From assembly GCF_027595985.1 (NCBI RefSeq), contig NC_073304.1, positions 218,000,000 through 218,063,999 of the forward strand: DNA of 64,000 nucleotides, in the 5' to 3' direction. The notes beneath the pieces were generated by a model. The model was not told the DNA's origin and searched no databases. It saw only the letters and a program-made list of their open reading frames with translations. Positions 1 through 11,845 of this stretch are shown here, piece after piece. The translations under genes were made by a program, and so were the position numbers. The stretch is from Sorex araneus (Eukaryota > Chordata > Mammalia > Eulipotyphla > Soricidae). The stretch's first letter is position 1. Every line of letters begins with the position of its first letter.

Positions 1-34
1 CCAAAAATAGTAGAGTCCTGGAAGTGAATATATC

Positions 35-298
35 ACAGTATTTCTGTCATCCCATTGTTCAATGATTTGCTCAAGCAGGTGCCAGAAACATCTCCATTCG
101 TTTCTGTCGTGTGCTAGTGTAGCCCGATGGTGTATTGGAGGCTCTTTCAGGATCAGGGGAATGAGGACCATCATTGTTACTGTTTTTGGCATATCGAGTA
201 CGCCACGGGTAGGTTGCCAGGCTCTGCCATGTGGGCAGGCTACTCTTGGTAGCTTGCTGGGCTCTCTGAGAGGGGCAGAGGCTTTTGGGGCGGCCTCT
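35..298 (-). mobile_element. SINE C
   Basis: Same 3' part as SINE B (TCATCCCATTGTTC and so on) but with an extra central block of about 60 bp (GTGTATTGGAGGC to AATGAGGACC) that recurs at 4103-4155. Confidence 0.8.
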
Positions 299-394
299 AA
301 TCACCTTTACAGGTGTTCCCAGTCTACCAAATGTAAGCTTTTGGTCAACTGGCATGTTATAACAGTCTGAACACTGACAAACACGCACCCACCT

Positions 395-690
395 GCGTCT
401 CTGGGCAGCACTTGGGACATCTGCCGCCTCAGGTTGATCTCCTTGAAGTTGATGGAGTGCGCCCGGAGGTTGTTGAGCAGCTGGCAGAAAACTGTAGCAG
501 TGGACGAAGCATTGCTGCCTGCAGCATCACCACCTGCCCCTGCCAGGCCGAGTCGCAAAGCCATCGCACTCATTCACTGTGGGGTGCTGTCAGCCAACCA
601 CCAGGTGATCTGGGACTCGGCGTAGGTGTTCAACCCTATCAAGGAGGGTCTGTGCCAGGTCAAACATGTTCTCCGTGCCCCGCCGACACA
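395..690 (-). pseudogene. Coding-like relic of unknown gene
   Basis: GC-rich, non-SINE block. On the minus strand it reads GTENMFDLAQTLLDRVEH, then a frame change, then TYAESQITWWLADSTP, a stop, and finally CQLLNNLRAHSINFKEINL and RRQMSQVLPRDAG. The composition looks protein-derived, with at least one frameshift and one stop. It ends at a donor-like GACGCAG|GTGGGT. I do not recognise the parent. It could be an exon relic or a retrocopy. Confidence 0.45.
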
Positions 691-704
691 CACACACACA
701 CACA
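685..704. repeat. (CA)n microsatellite
   Basis: A run of about ten CA units directly after the coding-like relic. Confidence 0.9.
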
Positions 705-711
705 AATTTTT

Positions 712-790
712 CTTTAGGCACTCAGGATGAAAGCAAGGATTTTATACGTGCAAGAAAGCACTCTACTATCTAGCTACATCCCTCAACCCA
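712..790 (-). mobile_element. SINE D relic
   Basis: Minus-sense tRNA-like head (GTGCAAGAAAGCACTCTAC then CTACATCCCTCAACCC on the plus strand). Confidence 0.5.
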
Positions 791-936
791 TACTAAGGGT
801 TTTTACCAGAGAGATTTTACAAAAGAAAATTTAACTATAAACTAATTGCTGTTGTTTTGATTGTAATTCACCAGAGTTTGGGTGATAGAAGCATCTGGCT
901 TTGGCTATAAATAAATGGAATTTAAAAAGAACAGAG

Positions 937-1120
937 TAGGGGACAGTGATATAGCACAGCGAGTAGGGCATTTGCCTTGTATGTGGCCAACCTAGATTTG
1001 ATCCCTGGCATCCCATATTGTCCCCTGAACACTGCCAGAAATAATTCCTGAGTGCAGAGCCAGGAGTAACACCTGATCATCACTGAATGTGCCCCCCAAA
1101 CAAAACAAAAACCAAAAATC
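937..1120 (+). mobile_element. SINE A
   Basis: Diverged plus-sense copy with a CAAAACAAAAACC tail. Confidence 0.88.
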
Positions 1121-1145
1121 ACAGAATAACAGAAGCCAATAAGAT

Positions 1146-1280
1146 AGAAGCTGGAGTAGACTGTATAACTCCCATGCACAAGGCCCTGAACTTGATCCCT
1201 GGCACCTCATGGCCTTTGGACAGCATGGGTGGAATCCTGTTTGCCTCTGAACACAGTCAGGCATGGTCCTGGTAGATCTA
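1146..1280 (+). mobile_element. SINE A-like, old
   Basis: Box B relic GAACTTGATCCCTGGCACC, then a decayed body. Confidence 0.5.
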
Positions 1281-1324
1281 ATTTTTAACCATCCCCTGAG
1301 ACCCTGAACACTGCCTGGGAACTC

Positions 1325-1577
1325 TGTCATTGTCACTGTCACTGTCATCCCATTGCTCATCGATTTGCTCGAGCGGGCACCAGTAATGTCTCCATTGTGA
1401 GACTTGTTGTTACTGTTTTTGGCATATAGAGTACGCCGTGGGGAGCTTACCAGGCTCTGCCGTGTGGGCAGGATACTCTCGGTAGTTTGCTGGGCTCTCT
1501 GAGAGGGGCGGAGGAATCGAACCTGGGTTGGCTACGTGCAAGGCAAACACCCTACCACTGTGCTATCACTCCAGCCC
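1325..1577 (-). mobile_element. SINE B, full length
   Basis: Runs from the (CACTGT)n terminus to GCTATCACTCCAGCCC; short flanking duplication CTGGGAAC. Confidence 0.93.
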
Positions 1578-2387
1578 CTGGGAACCCTACCTCCCAAAAT
1601 ATATATTTATAAACGTTCTGTTTGTCTCCAGAACTAAAGTGGGGTTCAAAGTATTTGGTGCTTATTTTCTTCTTTTTGTCAGAAGCTTCTCAAGGGCAGA
1701 GTGGGGCCTTAGGACGCTTTGGAATCTGCCCCAACTCCCTCTCATTTAGTGAGTTTTTACATGAATCTTTTGGGTTCAATGCTTATTTAATGCCTTTGAA
1801 CCAAGTGGATGAATATCAGAGCAATCTTTTGTTGATTTTTGTATACTGCCTTGGGAATGAATTAATTATTGTTAAACTTCTCTTAAAATACAGTTTGAGT
1901 TTGGAAATGTTCATTGCAAGTCTTAGGTTTGTTTTGACTTTCTTGTATAATCAGGGAAGGAGAGGAGCTCTTGGGATTATTGCTGTAAGTTTAGAATAGA
2001 ATGATAATCTTTTCCCCTTGGGTGTGGGACTGTCTTCCCATTCAAGATACTATATGACATACCAACAATTATGCAATGTAATGCAGCTTAATGAGACCCA
2101 CAGATCATATCATTTATTAAGAATGTTTTCTGCTACTGTGAATAAGTTTGACCATGAATGATTTGGGAAAAATACTGAGATCTCTAGATTTTACTGTCAA
2201 ATAACATTATCTTTCAAACTACCCTAAATAGCTACAGACTAGATGCTCATGAAATGAAAAAGATATTCCTGCCTTTAGTATTATTTGAGGATGAGGAAAA
2301 CACTTTCTATTTTTTTTGACAAATTCCCAGTATTAATCTTAATACTGAGTAAAAGAGAATTCCATTCTTATTTCCTCTTTTTTGTTT
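1578..2387. other. Unique AT-rich intergenic DNA
   Basis: Includes an open frame of 125 codons at 1622-1999, but no recognisable domain, splice context or family. I see nothing functional. Confidence 0.6.
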
Positions 2388-2548
2388 TTTTTTGGTGTGT
2401 ATGTGTGAGGGGGCATGGTCACACCTGATATGGAACTCAGGAATCATTCCGGACCATGCTTGGGGGACCATATGGCATGCTAGCGATTGAACCAAGGTTG
2501 GCCACATACAAGTTAAGTGTCCTACCTGCTGCACTATCGCTCTGGCCA
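2388..2548 (-). mobile_element. SINE A
   Basis: Diverged copy ending GCACTATCGCTCTGGCC. Confidence 0.85.
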
Positions 2549-3924
2549 CTCTATTTTTCCCAATTCTGTAATTCAGTATGATCTCAGTTTAGTTATAGAT
2601 TTTTGCTTATAATTTGGTATAGCTAGCTATCATTGTGCTACAAAAAAATGCTGTGCCACAATTAAAGTAAACATGATCCATATTTTGATTTAGTGCCTAA
2701 CACAGTTGCTGATTTCTTGAAGTGTAGCATCTTATAACACTGTGCTTATTTGTAGTACAGAGCGTCTTCTTATTTTGCTTTTCTTTCTCTTGGCTTCTTA
2801 CATTGTGGTCCATCCAGTAAAATTAAAAAAAAAAGTGTAACACATTTTAATATGCCTTTTGGCTTATATTACACATAATTACATTTGGAAATTATTCAGC
2901 TTTCTGAAATGTAGTCCAGCTTACAATGGAAAACAAAACTGTTGGTGGAGCAGGAATTGTCGCCCTTCACTGAGTCTACATCCTGCCACTCCTTCTGCAA
3001 ATATTTCCCCACTGTTGCCTTCAGAAAAATTCATTATCCTAATCCATGAAACTTTGACTCCTTCTTAATTGCGTTTTTCAAATGTCTCGCCTCACCTGCG
3101 TCTCCTTCATTATTGCTGACTCCAGAAATGAAGTTTGGAGATATGTCGACATACAGGCATCACAAGCTCAGTTACTCTCAAAAATCATTATCATGGAAAC
3201 CTTTCCAAATAGCCAGAAAGTGAGTGACTCAGATCTTAAAAGAGCTGGTCATTGAAGTGAGTATGGTATGAGAATTAGAGAAATATTTTCAGTTTTCTTT
3301 GAGAAAACCTAAGTGTTAATCTTTTTGGATTAGTTTTAATCTCTTTCCAGCTATATGATTTGATATGTCTTCGTTAGTTCAGTCTACAACTTTCACTGCA
3401 TCTGCATGTTGTAAGCAACCAATGTTTTTTGAGTTGAATAGAATATTTGTAAGCTAACTCTACTGGTTCCTTTTTGGATATAGCCAATGCAATTTGGTTG
3501 TTGTCTTTGAACTAATACAACTCAGTCCTGAAAACATCACATTTAATTCTGAATTTCTAGAGCTCTCAAATATAAAAGTTTTAAACTTATTTAATCTCTT
3601 AAATTTATTTTATAGAAAGTTACTTTCTTAATGTAATTTAAAGCACATTTTTTCATCGAAGAACAATTGCAAATAGATTCAGTAAACACAAAGAGGTTTA
3701 AAAATGCATCATTGTACCTTTTTCTTGCTGTCCCACCATTCCAGATGACACTTGCCTCTGGCTGATATCACTAGGCCTATTCCGAATGGGAAGCAGAGTG
3801 GGTCCCAGCAGCCTTTATACCTGACATCCACTATTTGAAGGGCTCATATCACAGCTCCTGAGTGCATGACTGCTTATGCAGCCTCATGACAAGTATGCTC
3901 AACAAATTACATGCTGCTCACAGT
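2549..3924. other. Unique AT-rich intergenic DNA
   Basis: No gene, SINE or L1 signature seen over about 1.4 kb. Confidence 0.6.
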
Positions 3925-3947
3925 TATTCTTTCTGTCATTCCATTAG

Positions 3948-4015
<68 letters not shown>

Positions 4016-4265
4016 CGTTGATGGTCAAATTTCTCGAGTGGTCTCAGTAATGTCTCCATTCGTCCTAGCCCTGAGATTTTAGAAGCCTCTCTCTACTCAT
4101 CCTTCCAATGGCATTGGAGGCTATTTCAGGGTCAGGGGAATGAGACCATCATTGTTACTGGTTTTGGCATATGAATACACCTTGGGGAGTTTGCGAGGCT
4201 CCCCATGTGGGCAGGAAATTCTCCGTAGCTTGCCAGGTTCTCCCAGAGGGAGAACTAGGCTATAA
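3925..4265 (-). mobile_element. SINE C with expanded ATC repeat
   Basis: Second copy of the longer SINE C. Its 3' terminus, normally TGTCATCCC, has expanded to (ATC)n at 3949-4014. Confidence 0.75.
3949..4014. repeat. (ATC)n microsatellite
   Basis: About 21 perfect units inside the SINE C copy. Confidence 0.97.
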
Positions 4266-5017
4266 GATGTCGCTTCCGGGAGTTTGGTTTTATAGTCTCT
4301 GGATGTTGGCTGTTGGTGGGATTACACGGCGCCAGGGCCAGTCCCTGAGTGTGACTGCCTAGCTACTGGAAAATGGGGAATCTGGACAGAAGAGGCGCAG
4401 TCCTGACCCAAGCAGTCTTGGAGGTCTCAGCCCCACGTCCCACACACCTGGGTTCCTCTGCTGGTTCCTTCATGCGTGAGGCTCGTCCGAACGTGTGGAG
4501 AGGGGCCTTGTGCATGGCTGTGGCTAGGCTCCGAAGGTCTTCTGCCATGGGAGCTCTGCTCGGGGCGGGGAGGGAAACTGAGGTCCACCCCCCACCCCCT
4601 GGGGCCCCGGGGAAGACAGCCAGGTGCGGAGGCAAGAGAGTCTCTACCAAAAGGATGGGCAGAGAAAACAGAGGACAATCTCCAGCTTATTCAATCAGCA
4701 TCCTCTAGGGAGGTGAACTATAAAGACTCACTCCCAGCATAGCAGGAATACTAGAAAATCAAAGGGAGAACATGTAGAAACCCAACAAGCTCAACGAATG
4801 AAAACAATATCACTGAAGGCATACACAACATGAGTAAATCCTCACACAGCGTCTTTAGTGACATTCTGATAAGGTTTTTCAATGAGTTCAAAGACATGAT
4901 AGCACAGGTAGTCAGAAAAGCACAAGGAAGTATGAGAGTCAAAGAGGAGAAACTACTACAGTCAGAAATACATTGTAGGTGATATGAAAAAAGTGAATAG
5001 AAGCTCTGAACAGCAGA

Positions 5018-5884
5018 ATGACAGAAGTTGAGGAAAATATTGAGGAACTCCAAAACGAAAAGGAAGAAACCTTTAGGAAACAGCAGAAGATTGAAAATAG
5101 TCTGAAAAGAAATGAACAGCATACCCATGTAATGAACAGCAATAACAGAGAATTGTGGGATGAGTACAAGAGGAACAATATAAGAATCATCAGAGTCCCT
5201 GAAGAACAGGAAGGCAAATGTGATGAAGAAACAACAGTTAAAGAAATCATTGATAAGAACTTTCTAGAATTGGGGACTACAGGCACTGAGATCAAGAAGC
5301 TCGAAGGGTCCCAGTAAAAATAGACCCAATTAGGAAAACTCCAGGACACAATAAACTCAAAATGACAAAATCCACAGATATAGGATATGAAATGCAACAA
5401 GATTGAAAAAGGAACTTATATACAAAGGAAAGCCCATTAGATGTACAGCAGAACTATCAAATGAGACATTATGAGCTAGAAGAATATGTATCACTGTATC
5501 ACTGTCATCCCGTTGCTCATCGATTTGCTCAAGCGGGCACCAGTAACGTCTCCATTGTGAGACTTCTTGTTACTTGTTTTTGGCATATTGAATATGCACG
5601 GGGCTTGCCAGTCTCTGCCGTGCGGGCGGGATACTCTCTGTAGCTTGCTGGACTTTCTGAGAGGGACAGAGGAATCGAACCCCGGTCGGCTGCATGCAAG
5701 GCAAAGAATATGGAAGGTACAAAAATTCAATGCAATGAACATCTCACCAAGAATACGCTATCCATGTAGATTATCATTCAGGTTTGAAGAAACTATACAG
5801 AGCTTTATCGACAGGCAACAGTTTAGGGGATTTGTAGTAGCCTTGAAACCAGTTTTGCAAGAAGTGTTAAAAGAGCCCCTTTAA
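5018..5884 (+). pseudogene. L1/HAL1 ORF1 (RNA-binding protein), broken
   Basis: N-terminal coiled coil (EELQNEKEETFRKQQKIENS), then the RRM start RNNIRIIRVPEEQEG, typical of L1 ORF1p. A stop follows GSQ at about 5317 and another near 5405, with a SINE B insertion after that. The C-terminal domain resumes at about 5730 with YPCRLSFRFEETIQSF and ends FVVALKPVLQEVLKEPL. Not functional. Confidence 0.85.
5489..5704 (-). mobile_element. SINE B, 5'-truncated, inside ORF1
   Basis: AGAATATG duplications at 5481-5488 and 5705-5712 show insertion after the half-L1. The element lacks about 30 nt of its tRNA-like head. Confidence 0.92.
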
Positions 5885-5991
5885 AGGATGGGGAGGAGAA
5901 CCTTGACATCATGTGGCATTGAGTATGACACTCACCCATGGTGCGTATGGTTGTCCTCTATTAGATTAAGAAAGGTTAAAAACACATAGCA

Positions 5992-6223
5992 GGGCTGAAG
6001 CGCAATAGCACAGCGGGTAGGGCGTTTGCCTTGCACGCGGCCGACCAAGGTTCGATTCCCAGCATCCCATATGGTCCCCTGAGTACTGCCAGGGGTAATT
6101 CCTGAGTGAAGAGCCAGGAGTAACCCTGTGCATCTCCAGGTGTGACCCAAAAAGCAAAAAAAAACAAAAACAACAACAACAAAAAAACAACAAAAAACAA
6201 CACCAAAAAAAAAAAAACCCAAC
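5992..6223 (+). mobile_element. SINE A with long A-rich tail
   Basis: CACATAGCA duplications at 5983-5991 and 6224-6232; the tail has A runs broken by CAA steps. Confidence 0.95.
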
Positions 6224-6475
6224 CACATAGCAATTAATCATCACATATTTACTTTTATTGATTTATTTTCTGATAATTCTATTTGTCATTCCTTTAAGTT
6301 TTATTGGACTAAGTAATATAAAATAAATTTGTTATATGCCTGCTAAGGGGACAGGTAACCTGGGGATATTGGTTGGGGGAAGGGGACATTGGTGGTGGGA
6401 TTGGTGTTGGAATTTTGTACACGTGAAACAACTCTATTATGAACAATTTTGTAAATCACAGTGTCTTAATGAACA

Positions 6476-7410
6476 TTTTTCCCAGAAGAACATCTTAAAA
6501 ATGTGAATATTTACCAACTGGTTAGGAATTTTACAGTGTATAATGCATTTTGCATATCAACAAAGAACCACCAAAAACATGGCGTTCTTCACATTATCCA
6601 AATCCATTTTAGTATAATTTGTAGGCAGCTGTCTCTGGTTTTCTGTAGGGTATTACTTGTTCAGTGTTCTATAGTTAAATAAAGTACAACTTGCTCTGTC
6701 GTTGTCCTTCTGATCTGTTTTCCCTCTCAATTTTTCAATTTCCATTGTACTTTGAAATTTTAGAATTTCTATCGAAGACGTGTTAGCCATTGAAAGCCTA
6801 AATCATCACTTCCCATCTCCCAGATTCTTCACTCCAAAGATTCTCTCAGTTCAGAGAAATTTTGCTTTATTTGCACATTGCTGTAGTAACAACTCAAGCA
6901 CTTTCTATCCAGTCTCCATCTTTCCCATTCCTGTTCATTTTACATATAAAAGTCACCTCGATTTTTTTTATTCACATGACAGTTTAATCTACAGCCTAAA
7001 CCGCTTAAGAGTTGTGCAATTCAAGATTAGTCTGTGTTCCTGGGGTAAATTATTAAGACGCCTCAGAATTTGGCTCGCTTCCAAGTATCTAGAACTATTC
7101 CCAGTCATCCTCTGAGCTGAATTTCTTTCTTTTTTTCTTTTTGGTGAGGTGGGGGGTTTGGTCTTTCCAAACAGTGGTCAAGGGCCTGGAGGACATTCCT
7201 GGGGATACTCAGCCTGATGCCACTCATGCCAAGCAGTGACGGGTGCTGTCAGAGCTCAGGGAAACACACAGTGCTGGGGGTCAAAGTGGGGCCTTAAGAT
7301 GTCAGGCCCGTGCTCCAGACCTCTGAGCCATACCCACAGCCATAAGTTAAATTCTTTACTCTGGCAGATTCAACATCCTGGTGCTATTATTATTATTATT
7401 GTTATTATTT
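6476..7410. other. Intergenic DNA with possible SINE relic
   Basis: Mostly unique AT-rich sequence. 7150-7340 resembles a heavily decayed SINE but I cannot align it. An (ATT)n run lies at 7385-7409. Confidence 0.45.
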
Positions 7411-7562
7411 TTGCTTTTTGGGTCACACCGGTGATGCACAGGGGTTACTTCTAGCTCAGGCACTCGGGAATTACTCCTGGTGGTGCTAGTGGGGGACCAT
7501 ATGGGATTCTGGGAATTGAACCCGGGTCAGCCATGTGCAAGGCAAATACCCTACCTGGTCCT
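7411..7562 (-). mobile_element. SINE A, 5'-truncated
   Basis: Ends after CAAATACCCTACC; the (ATT)n run on its 3' side is probably its mutated tail. Confidence 0.88.
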
Positions 7563-8473
7563 ATTCTATACCGTTGTTAATTCTGCTTTTCCCCTCCTTT
7601 GTTCACTTCTACTTAAAATTTTTCTTAAAATCCAAGTTTTGTCATTCTGAATACAAGCCAGAGTTTCTCTGATAGTAACCTGATGTTAAGATTTATTGAG
7701 TCTCAGCAAAATTTACAAAAGAGGGGCTGATATAGATAGTTAATAATTTTCCTTCCAGATGTTATTAAATGTTAAATGAAAATGTTCTTTCCTGAGTTGC
7801 TAATTGAAGATGTTCAAACTCTTGGATTCCTCTTACAAGTTTAAAAAGAGAAACAAAAAAAGAAAAAAGAAACCTTATCAAGGAATATATTTCAGACGCT
7901 TAGTACTGAGGAGAAATCACCCCATTATCACAGGGACAAATTGATTTATGGTGCATTCACCCAAGGGGGTCAATTGTCCTTACCATGGCTAATACCAACT
8001 GTAGTTCTAGCTTCAGCTCCTGAGAATTCTGCCTCAGAGCATTCATCAGTCTCGGCAGAAACGGATGCGTCAGCACTGGTGGAATCTTGCTGCTGCAGCC
8101 TCTTTTACTATGATACCATCATTACCCAGGATTGTCTTCGGGAAGTAGCATCTTCCCAGATCTGACCTTGCTGTATCTTTAGTTTTACAGTTGAACCTGA
8201 TTCCAGCACCTTTGCAGATTCTGCATGATCTTGGTTTCACAGTGAGTTCTCCTAGCACTGAGGAGTTGGGCGAGATCCATCCCACCCATCAGCACAGGAC
8301 AGAGTTGGAATTTCCTGAGATGGAAATAACTATCAAAACGTTCAAAACTTTTGGCAATAGAATTCACTTAGTTGAGGGCCTCTTCCTTAACCAACTCGGT
8401 GTGGGACGATCAGATCATCTAGGATGCACAGTCTGAGGGCCAATGTCATCTCAAATCTGGAAAAAAAGTTCAG
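7563..8473. other. Unique intergenic DNA
   Basis: 8000-8440 is less AT-rich and has short open frames on both strands (up to 81 codons) that I do not recognise. No splice or promoter context. Confidence 0.5.
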
Positions 8474-8634
8474 TTTTTTAAAAAAATTTATTCTTTTATT
8501 GAATCACCATGTGGAAAGTTACAAAGCTTTCAGGTTTAAGTCCCAGCTATACAATGCTCAAACACCCATCCCTTCACCAGTGCACATATTCCACCACCAA
8601 GAATCACAGTATACCTCCCTCCACCCCCCCACCT
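8474..8634 (-). mobile_element. R element, 3' end only
   Basis: 160 bp of the conserved 3' end (GAATCACCATGTGG to CCACCACC on the plus strand), abutting a SINE A. Confidence 0.85.
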
Positions 8635-8782
8635 CTCTGCTCAGGGGTTACTCCTGGCTTTGCACTCAGGAATCACCCCTGGCGGTGCTCAGGGGATCAT
8701 ATAGGATGCTGGGAATTGAACCCTATATGATCGGCCGTGTGCAAGGCAAATGCCCTACCTGCTGTGCTATCACTCCAGCCCC
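8635..8782 (-). mobile_element. SINE A
   Basis: Lacks its 3' end. A CCCTATATGATC insert sits next to box B, an apparent duplication of neighbouring bases. Confidence 0.9.
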
Positions 8783-8814
8783 AAGAGTAAGCATTTCTCA
8801 TGTTCCTTTTGTTT

Positions 8815-8985
8815 GTTTGTTTTTGTTTTGGGCCATGCTCAGCAGTGCTCAGGACTTACTCCTGGATCTGTGCTCAGGGTTCACTCCTGGAGAGGCTCAG
8901 TGGACCATATGTGGTGTTGGGGAGTGAACCTTGGTTGACTAGATGCAAGGCAAATGCTTTCCCTGCTGCACTATATTTCTGACTC
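8815..8985 (-). mobile_element. SINE A, diverged
   Basis: TTTTGGGCCATGCTCAGCAG to CTGCTGCACTATATTTCTG; an older subfamily. Confidence 0.8.
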
Positions 8986-9098
8986 TATTTATAGTGTTAT
9001 TATACTATAGCATTTATGTTGGATATATATGCTAATTTGTATTTTATACTATGACACTTATGTTAGAACAAACGATCACTTAAGAGTGATCCCTGAGC

Positions 9099-9799
9099 GC
9101 TCCGCCGAGATGTAACTCCAGTGGCCGCTCGTGTGTGGCCTCTCTGCTGCTGCACGAGCATGATCCCGGAGGCCAGCTAAACTACTTTTGGTACCAGCAG
9201 CTTCTTGCAGAAATGTCTCTAGACTGTGAACTAAGCTGTGGCCCCATGCTGCCCTGGGAAGGGAAAGGTTTTTCTCTCTCGCCTTTTCCTTGCCGGGGTG
9301 GCGGGGTGAGCAGGGGGATGGGGACGGTGGCGATCACCATCTTATGAGGACCACTAATGAGAGGTACGAGCTTGCAATGATGATGCAATTTCTAGCAGAA
9401 ATTTCCCTGGACTTAGTTACTAAAATACTAAAATACAGAAATCCAAAACCGCATGGCTGCTATTGCGGCCATGTGACCTCATATCTATTCATTCTCAGCA
9501 GTGGTAAACAAATTATCAAATGCTTCCTTTTCAGCAGGTCTGACTTTGCGGGGGGTGGGGGAGGGAAACTCCAAACAATAATAGTGAGTTTTTTGTCGAA
9601 ATATTGAACGTAACCAAAGTAAAGTGAAATTTATCAGCTACAAAGGCGGGGGAGGGTGGGAATGGGTGGGAGGTATACTGGGGTTCTTTGGTGGTGGAAT
9701 ATCTGCACTGGTGAAGAGATGGTTGTTCAAGCATTGTATAACTGAGACTTAAGCTTGAAAACTTTGTAACTTTCCACATGGTGATTCAATTAAAAAAAA
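9099..9799 (+). mobile_element. R element, about 700 bp
   Basis: Flanked by AAGAGTGATCCC(T/C)GAGC duplications at 9082-9098 and 9800-9816. GC-rich variable 5' half, conserved 3' half and an A tail at 9792-9799. It inserted into an old plus-sense SINE A, whose 3' half continues to about 9870. Confidence 0.85.
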
Positions 9800-9816
9800 A
9801 AGAGTGATCCCCGAGC

Positions 9817-10497
9817 ACAGGGCCAGGAATAATTCCTGAGCACTGCCAGTGTGGCTCAAAACTAAAGCACAAGGAAAAAAATCCCAAACTTATTTCTGAA
9901 TTTTTTTATATGTTGTGTAGTTTTTATGTCTTATCTTTTTGACTACAAGAGAAACTATTGATAAATTTATTTTTGTTCATTTGCTATATGAAATGGGTCT
10001 CCATTCACTATAGGATCATTAGTTTCTTAGACTAAATTTCTTAGACTGGTGTCTGCCTGTCTGCATATCTATGCTCCATTATCACGATGGAAGTTGAATC
10101 TTTGGGGATGTCTCTGCTGAAAATATTCTCTCTATATTATGGTCCAGTATCAAAATAAGTGTGGCTTCATACAGTGTTTCTCTCCAAAGTTTATTTTTTC
10201 CCATTGTACCACTGTAGGCAATCACATGGTCTGAGGTCTTAGCTGCTAGTTTTATTTACATTTCAATTTATAGCAGGAAACTGGTGTGGCAATTGGTTGC
10301 AGCTGACATCTGGAAATTTAGGACACAGAAAAGCTGTGCTTGGTATACTCACATTTAGATCGTCTGAACACTGGCACTTAGCAATGTCAATTTCAGGATC
10401 TTCAAAAACATTGTTTATGTGCCACGACAGATTCTTTCGTGACAGACACATTGAACATTTATCGAAATATTTCTTTATAGCACTTATATCCTCCTTT
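9817..10497. other. SINE A remnant and unique intergenic DNA
   Basis: 9817-9870 is the split SINE A; the rest shows no recognisable feature. Confidence 0.5.
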
Positions 10498-10666
10498 TTT
10501 TTCCTTTTTGGGTCACACCCGGCAATGCACTGGGGTTACTCCTGGCTCTGCACTCAGGAATTACTCCTGGCAGTGCTCAGGGGACCATATGGGATGCTGG
10601 GAATTGAACCCTGGGTCGGCCATGGGCAAGGCAAATGCCCTACCCACTGTACTATTGCTCCAGCCC
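10498..10666 (-). mobile_element. SINE A
   Basis: Duplications CTTATATCCTCCTTT at 10483-10497 and CTTATATCTTCCTTT at 10667-10681, one mismatch. Confidence 0.95.
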
Positions 10667-10681
10667 CTTATATCTTCCTTT

Positions 10682-10984
10682 AGACTAAAGTAGTGATTTA
10701 TTCTTTTATTTTAGATTTATTCAAACAATATACTGAGTTTAATTTTATTTAAATGTTTTGGAAGCATTTCTATAATTATTTCCATGAAAGAAATGATAAA
10801 AGCAAGCACATTAGAGACAAGAGTATCCTCAAGAGTTACAGTTTAAGGACTATAGTCTATTGCCTAAAGTGTTGAAAATCTGAATCCATTGAGACAAATA
10901 TAGTTGCATGTATAGATGTCCCCAATCTTAATATCTTATTTTTTGTGTGTAGTTTCTTATCCAGCAGTAATAAAAATTCTTTAT
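10682..10984. other. Unique AT-rich intergenic DNA
   Basis: I see nothing in it. Confidence 0.6.
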
Positions 10985-11170
10985 TTTTTTTTGTTGTTGT
11001 TGCTGTTTTTTCTCCCCACTATACCCAGCAGTGCTTAGGACTCACTCCTGGCTATGTGATTCTGGGTTAGTCCTGGTGGTGCTTGGGGGACCAGCTTCAA
11101 TGCTGGGAATTGAACTGGGTCAGCCACATGCAAGGCAAATACCTTAACCCCCATACTGCCTCTCTGGCAC
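10985..11170 (-). mobile_element. SINE A, old
   Basis: GTTGTTGTTGCTG tail side, then CCAGCAGTGCTTAGGACTC to TACTGCCTCTCTGGC. Confidence 0.8.
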
Positions 11171-11654
11171 ATTAACAAAATTTCTTATCTGGTTTTCAGA
11201 GACCCAGAGATCTGGTAGTATTTCCTGAGTGCCTTTTTCTTCTCTGGCCATAAGCCTTGGTCCACCTTTCTTAGAGAAAACTGGGAATTTATATCCAGCA
11301 TTGCCTGCTCCAGAACTCATGCCTTAGGCAGGTAAATGGTGAGAAGGTTACTTAGGGTTTTCATCATCACCTTCTCACTTCCTAAGGGCAACCTACTCTT
11401 CCTCCCTATAAGTTGATAAAGCCAAGTTAGAGGGGAAAAATGACCTGAGAAGCCACATTTCCCTCCTACAGTCTTTACTTTCTCACGACTAGAATCTATG
11501 TATCAGAGACTTGATTTTTGGGTAGAGTTTCACAAAATGAAAGGACTTAGCCCTGCAAAACCCAGTTCCCCAGGACAGTGTTAAAGGAGTTAGTTATTAT
11601 TATTAATAGAATCTAGGATTGATCAAGTGGCTGAGTCATCTCCAAGAGTTAATG
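11171..11654. other. Unique intergenic DNA
   Basis: No gene or repeat recognised. Confidence 0.6.
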
Positions 11655-11668
11655 CCATAAAGATTTTT

Positions 11669-11831
11669 TTGGGGGTCACACCAGGCAATGCTCAGGGGTT
11701 ACTCCTGGCTCTGCACTCAGAAATTACTTCTGGCAGTGCTCAGGGGACCATATGGGATGCCGAGGATCGAACCTGGGTCATCTGCACGCAAGGCAAACAT
11801 CATACCTGCTGTACTATCGCTCCAGCCCCAT
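11669..11831 (-). mobile_element. SINE A
   Basis: CCATAAAGATTTTT duplications at 11655-11668 and 11832-11845. Confidence 0.95.
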
Positions 11832-11845
11832 CCATAAAGATTTTT

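Larger units (their letters stand above)
4266..6475 (+). mobile_element. Half-L1 (HAL1-like) element: 5' UTR, ORF1, 3' UTR, no ORF2
   Basis: GC-rich leader (about 4270-4700), then an L1 ORF1-type coding region (5018-5884), then directly a 3' region that ends with the local L1-like GGGATATTGG, GGTGGGATTGGTGTTGG and TTTGTAAATCACAGTGTCTT. No ORF2 or reverse transcriptase lies between. It is split by a SINE B (5489-5704) and a SINE A (5992-6223). HAL1 is the known class with this ORF1-only layout; the 5' boundary is approximate. Confidence 0.7.

Noticed and set aside
1622-1999. 125-codon open frame in unique DNA
   Set aside because: AT-rich, no domain, no codon bias and no splice or promoter context; likely chance.
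3949-4014. Poly-isoleucine frame
   Set aside because: Translation of the (ATC)n microsatellite.
4751-5400. Minus-strand frames of 125 and 153 codons
   Set aside because: Antisense of the half-L1 ORF1 coiled-coil region.
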